A stretch of 34,174 nt of DNA from an uncultured Flavobacteriaceae bacterium. Lineage in GTDB: Bacteria; Bacteroidota; Bacteroidia; Flavobacteriales; Flavobacteriaceae. The stretch covers positions 1-34,174 of the forward strand of contig CALHGE010000080.1 of the NCBI GenBank assembly GCA_938029725.1, written 5' to 3'. The notes beneath the pieces are model-generated. The model did not search any database and was not told the origin of the DNA. It saw only the letters and a program-made list of their open reading frames with translations. Below, piece by piece: positions 25,292 to 34,037 of the stretch (its first letter is position 1; every line of letters starts with the position of its first letter). The position numbers were made by a program, and so were the translations under genes.

Positions 25292-25327
25292 GGTCTCAGA
25301 TAATTTGAGACGCCTTTATTTTATTTA
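25292..25327 (+). terminator. Rho-independent terminator after the 7-TM regulator
   Basis: Immediately after the stop codon, GTCTCA (25293-25298) pairs with TGAGAC (25306-25311) around a 7-nt loop, followed by a T-rich tail (CGCCTTTATTTTATTT). This is a normal position and shape for an intrinsic terminator. Confidence 0.6.
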
Positions 25328-25352
25328 AGTCGCTTAATAGCCTTCCCTTTTG

Positions 25353-25362
25353 ACAAATTTGT
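25353..25362. promoter_or_regulatory. 10-bp palindrome / -7-like element before the secreted-protein gene
   Basis: ACAAATTTGT is a perfect 10-bp palindrome 29 nt before the ATG at 25392. Its CAAATTTG portion matches 7 of 8 positions of the -7 consensus TAnnTTTG. It could be a promoter -7 region, an operator, or both. No -33 TTG is present at normal spacing. Confidence 0.3.
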
Positions 25363-25391
25363 GGTGTTCGTTAACTAAAATTCAAACAGTC

Positions 25392-25997
25392 ATGAAAAAA
25401 ACAATTTGTATTACAGCAAGCTTTCTTTTAGTCGTAGTCTATTTAACAGCCCAGAAGTCTAATCTTGAAATTCCACCTAAGGGGTCTTTAGAATTGGACT
25501 ATGCCAACTATGAATTGTATGAGCTAAGACTAAGAAACACCAGCGCAAAGAGTATAGGTATTAAGGTGGTAAACAAAGAAACGGATGAATTTGTACGTGG
25601 TTTCGGCTTGGGTGCTTTGGGTAAAGTTGAGGTGCTAGTAGAGCAGGGTAATAAGATTGTTTTTACCAACACCAGCAAAAAAATGGGCAAACTGAATATT
25701 ACCTTTCGAGAAATGCAGTTTAAGAAGACGGTTAGCAATAAAGACCAGCGCATCAACTTTACATTAATCAACCCAAGTGATGCATCAATTCCTTTAATTA
25801 TTCCAAACGTAATGAAGCCTAATCTATCGCCCAATTCTTCAAGTGGTGTGGATTTAAAAATAGGGCAAATCTTGTTATTCAGAAACGGATTGAAAAGGTA
25901 CACGCTCCTAACGGTAGATAACAGCATCAAAAATGGCCAAGAAGTAGATGTTTATGAAATTCTACAACAACGCAAAAAAGAATTAGGCTTGAAATAA
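25392..25997 (+). CDS. Small secreted protein of unknown function
   Basis: I start at 25392, where the product begins MKKTICITASFLLVVVYLTA, a signal peptide with probable cleavage before QKSN. A reading from 25350 would add 14 residues in front and spoil it. The mature part is about 180 residues. It looks like an immunoglobulin-like or other beta-rich fold, with a repeat-like pattern of short polar beta strands (YELYELRLRNTSAKSIGIKV, NKIVFTNTSKKMGKLNITFR) and a final GLKRYTLLTVDNSIKNGQEV. No known family is recognised. It follows the 7-TM regulator across a terminator and a possible operator, and ends before two strong inverted repeats. Confidence 0.75.
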   Translation: MKKTICITASFLLVVVYLTAQKSNLEIPPKGSLELDYANYELYELRLRNTSAKSIGIKVVNKETDEFVRGFGLGALGKVEVLVEQGNKIVFTNTSKKMGKLNITFREMQFKKTVSNKDQRINFTLINPSDASIPLIIPNVMKPNLSPNSSSGVDLKIGQILLFRNGLKRYTLLTVDNSIKNGQEVDVYEILQQRKKELGLK

Positions 25998-26024
25998 CAG
26001 CCTAAAAATTCAATATGTTTTTGA

Positions 26025-26053
26025 GAGGGGGCGTTAGCTCCCCTCCTTATTTT
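26025..26053 (+). terminator. intrinsic terminator after the secreted-protein gene
   Basis: GAGGGGGC (26025-26032) pairs with GCTCCCCTC (26037-26045) with one bulged T and a GTTA tetraloop, followed by CTTATTTTC. It lies 28 nt after the stop codon at 25997. Confidence 0.55.
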
Positions 26054-26095
26054 CAGGTCACGCTTCGAGCGCTAGGTCACTTTGGAAATAAGGAG
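26043..26095. repeat. convergent-end inverted repeat with internal direct repeat
   Basis: CTCCTTATTT (26043-26052) and AAATAAGGAG (26086-26095) form a perfect 10-bp inverted repeat. Inside it, AGGTCAC occurs twice in direct orientation (26055-26061 and 26074-26080), flanking a small CGCT/AGCG hairpin. It overlaps the preceding terminator and precedes the end of the minus-strand FrnE-type gene by about 20 nt, so it probably serves as a bidirectional end structure. Confidence 0.45.
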
Positions 26096-26115
26096 AAGAA
26101 TTTTCAACCATCTGC

Positions 26116-26811
26116 TTAACATTTCCCGGTAACTGGGTCACAATGCTCACCAGCTTCACCGCCAATAACTTCAACCGGCGAAACCTGAGCAAACGCCTCT
26201 AAAAAAGCGCTCACAGGCTGCGCCCCGCTAATTCCGAATTTGTCATTGATAATAAAAAAGGGAACCCCAGTAACCCCACGTTGTTGGTAATGGGCAATCT
26301 CTTGCTTTACTGCGTAAGCAATGTTATCATCAGCAAGAACCTGTTTGGTCTTTTCAGCAGTCCAATCGTATTCTTCCATCACTTTAATTAATACTTCGGG
26401 TTTGTTAAGGTGAAGGTTTTCATCAAAATAGGCCTTTAAAAAGCGTTCTTTGAGGCGGTCTTTAAAACCTTCTTCGCCTGCTACATGTAGCAATTGATGC
26501 AGTGGTAATGTATTTACCGCTAGCCAGTTGTTTCCGAAATTAAAGGTGATGCCTTCTTCTGCACCTACCTCCGTAAGGCGCGCTACCATAGCGTTGGGGC
26601 CTTCCAAATTACCAAATTTATTGAGTAGATAGGTGTCACGATCTAAGCCAGATGCTGGAATGTTAGGGTCGAGTTGAAAGGGATGCCAAGTCACCTCAAC
26701 AGGTGCACCTTTCCATTCTTTTAATGCGGCTTCTAGTCTTCGCTTTCCTACATAACACCAAGGGCAGGCTACATCTGATACAACAGCTACTTTTATAGTT
26801 TCTTTTTGCAT
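26116..26811 (-). CDS. DsbA-family thioredoxin-fold oxidoreductase (FrnE-like)
   Basis: This 231-residue cytoplasmic protein has no signal peptide. The N-terminal CPWC (16-19) in VVSDVACPWCYVGKRRLEAA, the HPFQLDPN near 43, and GVTGVPFFIINDKFGISGAQ near 182-201 (cis-proline segment) are diagnostic of FrnE-type DsbA-like proteins, also called 2-hydroxychromene-2-carboxylate isomerase-like. The tail ends in HCDPVTGKC, adding two more cysteines that may act in redox or metal binding, as described for FrnE of Deinococcus. Family roles include disulfide exchange and oxidative-stress tolerance. It stands alone, convergent with the secreted-protein gene and divergent from the VPS10-type gene. Confidence 0.9.
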   Translation of the reverse strand: MQKETIKVAVVSDVACPWCYVGKRRLEAALKEWKGAPVEVTWHPFQLDPNIPASGLDRDTYLLNKFGNLEGPNAMVARLTEVGAEEGITFNFGNNWLAVNTLPLHQLLHVAGEEGFKDRLKERFLKAYFDENLHLNKPEVLIKVMEEYDWTAEKTKQVLADDNIAYAVKQEIAHYQQRGVTGVPFFIINDKFGISGAQPVSAFLEAFAQVSPVEVIGGEAGEHCDPVTGKC

Positions 26812-27027
26812 GGCAAAATTGAGTTTATGAATTATAGGGGCTTGGTCGTTTATGTTAAGATAAACCTACATTTTTTAAGAAGCAATTTTTTGTTAGTAGG
26901 TGAACAGGTTTAATTGGAAAACCCTCATAGTTTTACAACATAAGATTCCTAAAAATCATGACAAACATCATTTTTTTAAGTTGCCTGAGTTTACTACTTT
27001 TAGTCTGACTAATTAATTCACTCGAAA

Positions 27028-30000
27028 ATGAAAATTCGCAACACCCTTCTGGGCCTGTTTATTGCTGGCCTTTTCTTAGCACCTTTTACTTCTGAAGGGC
27101 AGAAAAGAAAAAAAGTAACTCCTGTTAAAACAGCATTTAGCCAAGAGCTCTATTCGAGTATGGAGTATCGTTCTATTGGCCCGCATAGAGGTGGGCGCTC
27201 GGCAGCAGTTACTGGTGTGCCCGGTGAACCCAATCTCTTTTATTTTGGCGCTGCAGGTGGTGGCGTTTGGAAAACATTGGATGGCGGCCGTAATTGGGCG
27301 AATATTTCCGATGGTTATTTTGGGGGTAGTATCGGTGCTGTTGAGGTTGCGCAAAGCGACCCTAATGTGATTTATGTTGGTGGGGGTGAAAAAACCCTTC
27401 GTGGCAATGTATCCTCTGGCTACGGTATTTGGAAAACAGAAAATGGAGGGAAAACGTGGACATCAGCCGGGCTAAAAAATAGTCGTCACGTACCGCGAAT
27501 TCGAATTCACCCTAGCAATGCTGATATTGTGTATGCTGCTGTACTCGGTAATATTTACAAGCCTACCCAAGACCGCGGTATCTATAAAAGTACTGACGGC
27601 GGAAAAACATGGACTAAGAAATTATTCGTGAACAATCAATCGGGGTTTGTAGACCTTACTTTAGACCCTAACAACCCACGTATTTTATATGCTTCTTCAT
27701 GGCGCGCCCAACGTACGCCCTACAGCTTGAGTAGTGGTGGTGATGGTTCTGGCTTATGGAAGAGTACAGATAGCGGTGAAACCTGGGCCGAGATTTCAAA
27801 GAATGAAGGTTTTCCAAAAGATACCCTGGGTATTATCGGAGTAACGGTTTCTCCAAAAAATTCGGAACGCGTTTGGGCCTTGGTTGAAAACAAGGAAAAA
27901 GGCGGATTGTATCGCTCTGATAATGGTGGAAAAGATTGGAAACAGATAAATAGTGAGCGGAAGCTGCGCCAACGTGCTTGGTACTACACCCGTTTGTATG
28001 CTGATACCGAAGATGAAAATACGGTGTATGTGATGAACGTGCGCTACCATCGTTCTACCGATGGCGGAAAGACTTTCAATACCTTCAATGCACCCCATGG
28101 TGACCACCATGATTTGTGGATTGCGCCTGAAGATTCGAAGCGTATGATTATTGGAGATGATGGTGGCGCGCAGATTTCCTACGATGCTGGGGAGACTTGG
28201 AGCACCTATCACAACCAACCGACAGCACAGTATTATAGGGTGACAACTGATAATTCGCATCCATATCGTATTTACGTGGCGCAGCAAGACAATTCTACCT
28301 TGCGCGTGAACCATAGAAGTGACGGAAACAGTATTAGCGAAGATGATTGGGAAGAAACAGCAGGTGGCGAGTCTGCCCATATCGCCGTAGATCCTTTGAA
28401 TAATGATATTGTGTATGGAGGAAGTTATGGAGGTTTCTTAACACGGAAAAATCACAAAACAGGAACCGTTAGAGGCATCAACGTTTGGCCTGATAATCCT
28501 ATGGGATATGGTGCAGATGGAATGAAATATCGTTTTCAGTGGAACTTTCCGATTATGTTTAGCAAGCACGACCCAAAGAAATTATATACTTTTTCTCAGC
28601 ATGTACACATGAGTACCAATGAAGGTCAAAGTTGGGAATTGCTTTCCGATGATTTAACACGAAATGATCCTGCTAAATTAGTCTCCAGTGGTGGCCCGAT
28701 AACGCAAGATAATACCGGAGTAGAATATTACTGTACCATTTTCGCAGCAAATGAAAGCCCCTTAAAGGAGGGCTTATTATGGGTAGGAAGTGATGACGGA
28801 TTAATTCATGTTTCAAAAGACGGAGGTGCGAATTGGGAAAATGTAACTCCGACCGGAATGCCAGAATGGAATATGATCAACAGCATCGAACCTTCAGCTT
28901 TTGATGAAGGTACTTGCTACGTTGCAGCTACAAAATATAAACTGGGAGATTTTGCTCCTTATCTTTATAAGACAACCGATTATGGGAAGTCATGGATTAA
29001 AATAACGAACGGTATAAATAAAGAGCATTTTACACGGGTGGTTCGTGAAGACCCGAAAAGACAAGGATTACTCTATGCGGGTACCGAAACAGGTATGTAT
29101 ATTTCCTTTGACGATGGCGCCAACTGGAGACCGTTTCAAATGAACCTTCCTATCGTTCCGGTGACCGATTTGGCGATTAAAGACAACAACCTTATCGTAG
29201 CCACTCAAGGAAGAAGCTTATGGATTTTAGATGACCTAACCGTACTACATCAGTTAGATGCTGGAAAGAAGAGTATGGCGTCCATTTTATATAAACCCAA
29301 AGACTCTTACCGTACCAAAGGTCGCACGAGAAAGGAGCCTTCTAAAACAGAAGGAGCGAATCATCCAAACGGTGTAATCTCACATTTCTATTTGAAGAAT
29401 GTAGCGGAGAAAGACAGTATCGCATTGACCTATATGAGCATGGCCGGTGATACCTTGGCAACTTTTAGTAATTCATCTAAAAAGAAAGACAACAAATTAA
29501 AAGTCAAAAAAGGGGGTAATACCCATGTCTGGGATACAAAAGGCAAAGGCGCTGAAACTTTAGACGGCATGATTTTTTGGGCAGCAGGCTTCGAAGGACC
29601 AAAAGCCGTACCCGGAGCGTATAAGGTTTCTTTAAACGTAAATGGTGCTGAGCAAACGCAGCAGTTTAAAATCATTCCTGACCCAAGAGCAGAAGCTTCT
29701 GTAGCCGATATGCAAAAGCAATACGATTTTCTAACAGAGGTAAATGCAACGGTAAATCGCGCACATGAGTCTATCAAAAAGATACGTGGTGTCAATAAGC
29801 AATTGAAAGCTTTTACAAGTCAGTATAGGAACAATGCCGAAACTAAAGATTTGGTAGCGAAGGCCAAAGCGATGAAAGAAGGTTTTGAAACCATAGAAAA
29901 AGCCTTGTACCAAACGCAAAATCGAAGTGGGCAAGACCCGTTGAATTTTCCGATACGATTGACCAATAAATTGGCACATTTAAATAGAATAAGTGGCTTT

Positions 30001-30165
30001 GATGATTTCGCTCCAACGGATCAAGCCATAGCTGTTCAAAAAGAATTGACAGGCAAAATCGAAACCCAACTAAAGTCTTTTGACGCCATGTTAGACAAAG
30101 AGCTACAGGATTTCAATACTGCGTTTAATGCCTTGAAATTGAATTATTTGTTCGTGGAGGAGTAG
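27028..30165 (+). CDS. Secreted VPS10/sortilin-type beta-propeller protein, first copy
   Basis: This 1045-residue protein starts with a signal peptide (MKIRNTLLGLFIAGLFLAPF, cleavage near SEG-QKR). Residues about 50-760 consist of repeated propeller blades bearing Asp-box/BNR motifs of the (S/T)xDxGxTW type. I count about eleven, including TLDGGRNW, TENGGKTW, STDGGKTW, STDSGETW, STNEGQSW and SKDGGANW. This is the bacterial VPS10/sortilin family, often annotated as glycosyl hydrolase without biochemical proof. After the propeller come an Ig-like or beta-sandwich region (about 770-900) and a helical tail (about 910-1045). No type IX secretion C-terminal domain is evident. The reaction is unknown; binding of peptide or glycan is typical for the fold. 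Confidence 0.85.
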   Translation: MKIRNTLLGLFIAGLFLAPFTSEGQKRKKVTPVKTAFSQELYSSMEYRSIGPHRGGRSAAVTGVPGEPNLFYFGAAGGGVWKTLDGGRNWANISDGYFGGSIGAVEVAQSDPNVIYVGGGEKTLRGNVSSGYGIWKTENGGKTWTSAGLKNSRHVPRIRIHPSNADIVYAAVLGNIYKPTQDRGIYKSTDGGKTWTKKLFVNNQSGFVDLTLDPNNPRILYASSWRAQRTPYSLSSGGDGSGLWKSTDSGETWAEISKNEGFPKDTLGIIGVTVSPKNSERVWALVENKEKGGLYRSDNGGKDWKQINSERKLRQRAWYYTRLYADTEDENTVYVMNVRYHRSTDGGKTFNTFNAPHGDHHDLWIAPEDSKRMIIGDDGGAQISYDAGETWSTYHNQPTAQYYRVTTDNSHPYRIYVAQQDNSTLRVNHRSDGNSISEDDWEETAGGESAHIAVDPLNNDIVYGGSYGGFLTRKNHKTGTVRGINVWPDNPMGYGADGMKYRFQWNFPIMFSKHDPKKLYTFSQHVHMSTNEGQSWELLSDDLTRNDPAKLVSSGGPITQDNTGVEYYCTIFAANESPLKEGLLWVGSDDGLIHVSKDGGANWENVTPTGMPEWNMINSIEPSAFDEGTCYVAATKYKLGDFAPYLYKTTDYGKSWIKITNGINKEHFTRVVREDPKRQGLLYAGTETGMYISFDDGANWRPFQMNLPIVPVTDLAIKDNNLIVATQGRSLWILDDLTVLHQLDAGKKSMASILYKPKDSYRTKGRTRKEPSKTEGANHPNGVISHFYLKNVAEKDSIALTYMSMAGDTLATFSNSSKKKDNKLKVKKGGNTHVWDTKGKGAETLDGMIFWAAGFEGPKAVPGAYKVSLNVNGAEQTQQFKIIPDPRAEASVADMQKQYDFLTEVNATVNRAHESIKKIRGVNKQLKAFTSQYRNNAETKDLVAKAKAMKEGFETIEKALYQTQNRSGQDPLNFPIRLTNKLAHLNRISGFDDFAPTDQAIAVQKELTGKIETQLKSFDAMLDKELQDFNTAFNALKLNYLFVEE

Positions 30166-30204
30166 GATATAGTTGATGGAATGTTTTAGGAAAGTAATAG
30201 AACT

Positions 30205-30252
30205 AGGCACCTCCCCTTTTTTCAAGGGGAGGTGCCTGCAGGGCGGAGGAGT
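30205..30252. repeat. palindromic intergenic repeat, copy 1
   Basis: AGGCACCTCCCC (30205-30216) and GGGGAGGTGCCT (30226-30237) form a perfect 12-bp inverted repeat with a T-rich 9-nt loop, continuing into GCAGGGCGGAGGAG. It has the look of a dispersed flavobacterial intergenic palindrome rather than a simple terminator, since the T run is in the loop. It lies 40 nt after the stop of the first VPS10-type gene. Confidence 0.55.
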
Positions 30253-30302
30253 TCTGGTGAAGTAATCTAGTAAGTTGAACCATTCACATTCTTAGCCCAA
30301 GC

Positions 30303-30356
30303 CCTCCGGCTATCGCCACCTCCGCTTCAAAAAAAAGGGAAGACCCGCGAAGGTCA
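30303..30356. repeat. degenerate inverted-orientation copy of the intergenic repeat
   Basis: The stretch beginning CCTCCGGCTATCGCCACCTC (30303-30322), followed by TTCAAAAAAAAGGGA, resembles copy 1 read in the opposite orientation. A small GACC/GGTC stem follows at 30342-30355. The relationship is by eye and imperfect. Confidence 0.35.
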
Positions 30357-30470
30357 AATTTTGAAGTAAGCATAATCATGCCCGAAAAACTAAACAATCA
30401 CAAATACCTGAAGGAGTTTAGAAAGGGACTAATAAATAATTTAAGCAAAAAGAGGAATAACAAGGCCAGT

Positions 30471-30496
30471 CCTTCCCTTTTTTCAAGGGGATGACC
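30471..30496. repeat. partial copy of the intergenic repeat before the second VPS10-type gene
   Basis: This stretch shares the core CCCTTTTTTCAAGGGGA with copy 1 but has diverged outer arms (CCTT... and ...TGACC). It ends about 50 nt before the chosen start of the second VPS10-type gene. The rest of the gap 30166-30546 contains no gene I would call. Confidence 0.4.
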
Positions 30497-30546
30497 CTTT
30501 GATTACACATAATTACGAAAGGAAACACAAAACAATAGATCAAAAA

Positions 30547-33500
30547 ATGAAAAACAATCTCCAATTACTCCTATTAGCACTGCTAACGACAACAGTCACC
30601 TTTGCCCAAACAGCAGAAGACTATTTTGAACCTTTAAAATTTCGAAATATTGGTCCGTTTAGAGGTGGACGCTCTGTTACGGCTTCAGGCGTCACAGGCG
30701 ACCCGATGACCTATTATATGGGAACCGTCGGTGGCGGACTTTGGAAAACAGAGGACGCCGGGCAACGCTGGAACAACATCTCTGATGGCTTTTTTGACAT
30801 GGCTTCTGTTGGAGCAGTGGCTGTTTCAACCTACAATACCAATATTGTTTATGTAGGTATGGGCGAGCATGCCCCGCGAGGTGTAATGTCTTCCTATGGA
30901 GATGGGGTTTACAAATCTACGGATGCAGGAAAGACTTGGAAGCATCTAGGCCTAAAAGAGACCCAACATATTTCACGTGTTATCATTCATCCGACCAATC
31001 CTGATATTGTATATGTAGCCGCACAAGGGCAATTATACGGGCCAAATAAGGAGCGCGGAATTTATAAGACTACTGATGGCGGAAAGACCTGGAAGAATAC
31101 CCTGTTTGTAAATGACCTTACTGGGGCTGCAGAACTTTCTATGGATGCCAATTATCCTGAAATTATGTATGCTGCAATGTGGCAGCACCAACGTAAGCCA
31201 AATATGGTAGTTAGTGGAGGCGAAGGTAGCGGACTCTATAAATCAACGGATGCTGGCGAAACTTGGACAGAGATGACCGAAGGCCTTCCTGAGGAAAAAG
31301 GAAAAATGGCGATTTCTGTGAGTCCTGCGAATTCAAATAAAGTATATGCTTTGATTGAAAGCGATAGCAATGCAGATAAAGGAGGGCTCTTCGTTTCAAA
31401 CGATGCAGGAAAAACTTGGAATATGGCCAGTGGTGACAACCGCTTAACGCAGCGTGCTTGGTATTATATCGAAGTATTTACCGACCCTCAAGATGAAGAT
31501 ATTGTTTATGTATTAAGCGCCCCTGCCTTACGTTCTTTAGATGGGGGTAAGAACTGGGAACGTATTACAGGAACACATGGTGATTACCACGATTTATGGA
31601 TTAATCCGAAGAACTCTTTAAACATGGTCATTGCAAACGATGGCGGTGCAGCAGTAACTTTTGACTTCGGTAAGACGTGGTCTTCGCAAGTAAACATGCC
31701 AACCGGACAGTTTTACCGGATCAATACGGATAATCTCTTTCCGTATAACATCTACGCTGGGCAACAAGATTATTCTTCAGCTATGATTCCTAACATGTCA
31801 GTAGGAAGAGGGGGCATTACTATGGCTGATTTTAGTCCGTCTGCTGGTGGTGAAAGTGCTTTTTTGGCCTTTGACCCTGATAATCCAAGATACGTGATGG
31901 GTGGAAGTTATTTGGGTACTATCGATGTTTTGGATATGAAGTCAAAAGCCACTACACAAGTGATGTCATCACCGATTCAGTATTTGGGTAGGGAAGCACG
32001 AAATATGAAATATCTGTACAATTGGAATGCACCAACATTGCGTTCACAGCACGAGTCAAATACTTTTTACCATGGTGCACAATTGTTATTGCGAACACGT
32101 GATATGGGTGTAACATGGGAAGAAATGTCTCCTGATTTAACGCGTGATATCGATGCAAAACAAGGCAACGGTGGAGGGCCATATACGAACGAAGCAGTAG
32201 GTGCTGAGAATTATGGCACTTTGGCTTATGTTATAGAATCACCGCATGAAGCAGGTGTTTTTTATACCGGAAGTGATGACGGATATGTGCAAATTACTAG
32301 AGATAATGGCGATAGCTGGCAGAATATCACTCCTAAGAACTTAGGAGAGTCTTTGGTAAATGCGATTGAGGTTTCACCACATGATAAAGCAACCGTTTAT
32401 ATTGCTACTACAAAGTACAAATTCAATAACCATAGCCCTGCGATTTATAAAAGTACAGATTACGGAAAAACATGGACAAGTATTAATGCAGGTATACCTA
32501 ATGGAGCTTTTACTCGTGTAGTACGAGAAGACCCAAAGCGTAAAAATCTCTTGTATGCCGGAACTGAAAAAGGATTGTATCTCTCCTGGAACGGAGGAAA
32601 GAGCTGGAAGCCATTCCAACTGAATTTGCCAAAAACGCCAATTACAGATATCAAAATTCATCAGGGTGATTTGATTGTTGCAACTTCAGGAAGAGCCTTT
32701 TGGATATTAGATGATCTATCGGTGTTGAGTCAGTATGAAGCGACTCAAAAAGGCATGAAATTGTACCAGCCCAATGCTGCTATGAACGGCTCTTGGTATA
32801 GTCCAATGAATGGGAACATAGACCAGTTTAAAGGAATGAGTAATTCGTCGGGCGTAAACCCTGCGAATGGAATGGTCTTGCATTATGAATTGCCCAAGCT
32901 AAAAGATTCGATAGCGATTACCATGCATATTTTAGATACTGCAGGAAAAATAGTTAGAAGCTTTTCTTCGGAAAAAGATATGAGCTACAAAGCTCATAAT
33001 GGAGGTGGCCCAAGACCCGCGCCGGTCTTATCAAAGAAAGAAGGATTGAACCGATTTGTTTGGGATATGAAAACAGAAATTTTACCAGGCATACCGAATA
33101 CCTATATTGAATCTCGTTTTGGTGGGCATGTTGTGCCGCCAGGAGCTTATACGATTCGTATTAAAGCTGGCGAACAAACAAAGACTACAGAAGCTAATAT
33201 TGTTGCTATGCCGACCTATAGCACCACACCTGATCAGTATACCGAATACCATTTGTTTATGTCTGATATGGAAGCGCAAGTAACTAAAATGCATACTGCG
33301 GTAAATTCGTTGTATAAGATTCAGATGCAAATGAAAGAAGTGCTTAAAGGTGTCGAGAATACTACCATCAAAGCCGAAGGAAAAAAACTAGTAGAAGGCT
33401 TAGATGCTTGGGATAAAGACATGATTCAACGGAAGTCACAAGCTTACGATGATGTAGAGAATTTCCCTAATAAATTTACAGCGGAATACTTGTTTTTAAT

Positions 33501-33675
33501 TGATGCTACAAACAGTACAATTCCTCGGGTAAACCAAGCTTCAAAAGACAGAAAAAAAGAGCTTGATGCCCAGTGGAATATTTTAAAAAGCAAGGCAGAT
33601 GCCTTTATGAAAACTTCCATACCTGCTTTTAACACCAAATTGTGGGAAGCTGGTGTTGGTGCTATTCAGATGTAG
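30547..33675 (+). CDS. Secreted VPS10/sortilin-type beta-propeller protein, second copy
   Basis: I start at 30547, where the product begins [20 protein letters not shown], a clear signal peptide; an upstream start at 30499 would add 16 residues in front. The 1042-residue protein is a paralogue of the previous gene. The same fold order appears, with about eleven Asp-box motifs ([55 protein letters not shown] and others). Shared landmark segments include [10 protein letters not shown] near the N-terminus, GDYHDLWI, and the [10 protein letters not shown] and [12 protein letters not shown] pair before the end of the propeller. The C-terminal part is again beta-sandwich then helical. Differences cluster in the middle and the linker after the propeller. 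Tandem location points to gene duplication. Function unknown. Confidence 0.85.
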   Translation: MKNNLQLLLLALLTTTVTFAQTAEDYFEPLKFRNIGPFRGGRSVTASGVTGDPMTYYMGTVGGGLWKTEDAGQRWNNISDGFFDMASVGAVAVSTYNTNIVYVGMGEHAPRGVMSSYGDGVYKSTDAGKTWKHLGLKETQHISRVIIHPTNPDIVYVAAQGQLYGPNKERGIYKTTDGGKTWKNTLFVNDLTGAAELSMDANYPEIMYAAMWQHQRKPNMVVSGGEGSGLYKSTDAGETWTEMTEGLPEEKGKMAISVSPANSNKVYALIESDSNADKGGLFVSNDAGKTWNMASGDNRLTQRAWYYIEVFTDPQDEDIVYVLSAPALRSLDGGKNWERITGTHGDYHDLWINPKNSLNMVIANDGGAAVTFDFGKTWSSQVNMPTGQFYRINTDNLFPYNIYAGQQDYSSAMIPNMSVGRGGITMADFSPSAGGESAFLAFDPDNPRYVMGGSYLGTIDVLDMKSKATTQVMSSPIQYLGREARNMKYLYNWNAPTLRSQHESNTFYHGAQLLLRTRDMGVTWEEMSPDLTRDIDAKQGNGGGPYTNEAVGAENYGTLAYVIESPHEAGVFYTGSDDGYVQITRDNGDSWQNITPKNLGESLVNAIEVSPHDKATVYIATTKYKFNNHSPAIYKSTDYGKTWTSINAGIPNGAFTRVVREDPKRKNLLYAGTEKGLYLSWNGGKSWKPFQLNLPKTPITDIKIHQGDLIVATSGRAFWILDDLSVLSQYEATQKGMKLYQPNAAMNGSWYSPMNGNIDQFKGMSNSSGVNPANGMVLHYELPKLKDSIAITMHILDTAGKIVRSFSSEKDMSYKAHNGGGPRPAPVLSKKEGLNRFVWDMKTEILPGIPNTYIESRFGGHVVPPGAYTIRIKAGEQTKTTEANIVAMPTYSTTPDQYTEYHLFMSDMEAQVTKMHTAVNSLYKIQMQMKEVLKGVENTTIKAEGKKLVEGLDAWDKDMIQRKSQAYDDVENFPNKFTAEYLFLIDATNSTIPRVNQASKDRKKELDAQWNILKSKADAFMKTSIPAFNTKLWEAGVGAIQM

Positions 33676-34037
33676 TTTTCGATTGATAGAAAAAAAGGCT
33701 CCCCTATTAATTCTAGAAGAGAATGAATTTCGCTTCAACGAAAGAAAGGGTTGGTGCAATGCGGTGTTAAGACAGCTAAGTTGAAATAATTTTAGACCTT
33801 CCTTAACTAAGAGTACAGGTTTTATGCGAGTATTTAGAAAGAAGAAACCATTCGTGTTTTTAAGGCAACCAGCCTGTCTTTCATTTGCTGAACTCAATAA
33901 AATCAAGCCCTCCTTGAAAAAAGGAGGGTCCTTTGCTATTTAAATTTATAACACCCTTAAATACGATGTTTCCTAGTCTAACGCGATTAAAAAAGTAAGG
34001 AACCCTTGGCTTTATTTCCTTTGAAATAAATTAAATT
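33676..34037. other. gap between the second VPS10-type gene and the tandem repeat array
   Basis: I see no convincing gene here. It contains the hairpin at 33908-33928, described separately, and is otherwise ordinary AT-rich sequence. A minus-strand open frame reaching into 33906 overlaps the VPS10-type gene end and shows no family features. Confidence 0.5.
33908..33928. terminator. hairpin of the CCCTCC/GGAGGG type
   Basis: CCCTCCTT (33908-33915) and AAGGAGGG (33921-33928) form a perfect 8-bp stem with a GAAAA loop, about 230 nt after the second VPS10-type gene. The tail is only partly T-rich (TCCTTTGC). It resembles the palindromes between the two VPS10-type genes and may be a member of the same repeat class or a distant terminator. 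Confidence 0.4.

Noticed and set aside
27796..28380. Long minus-strand open frame (194 codons) inside the first VPS10-type gene
   Set aside because: It lies wholly inside a well-supported gene on the other strand. Its sequence is rich in residues typical of antisense reading and shows no domain. I treat it as a shadow.
27028..33675. Type IX secretion cargo
   Set aside because: Both proteins have ordinary signal peptides, but neither C-terminus resembles a Por/type IX sorting domain.
33583..33906. Minus-strand open frame of 107 codons at the end of the second VPS10-type gene
   Set aside because: It overlaps the real gene's 3' end by about 90 nt, has no recognisable features, and no promoter is visible upstream.
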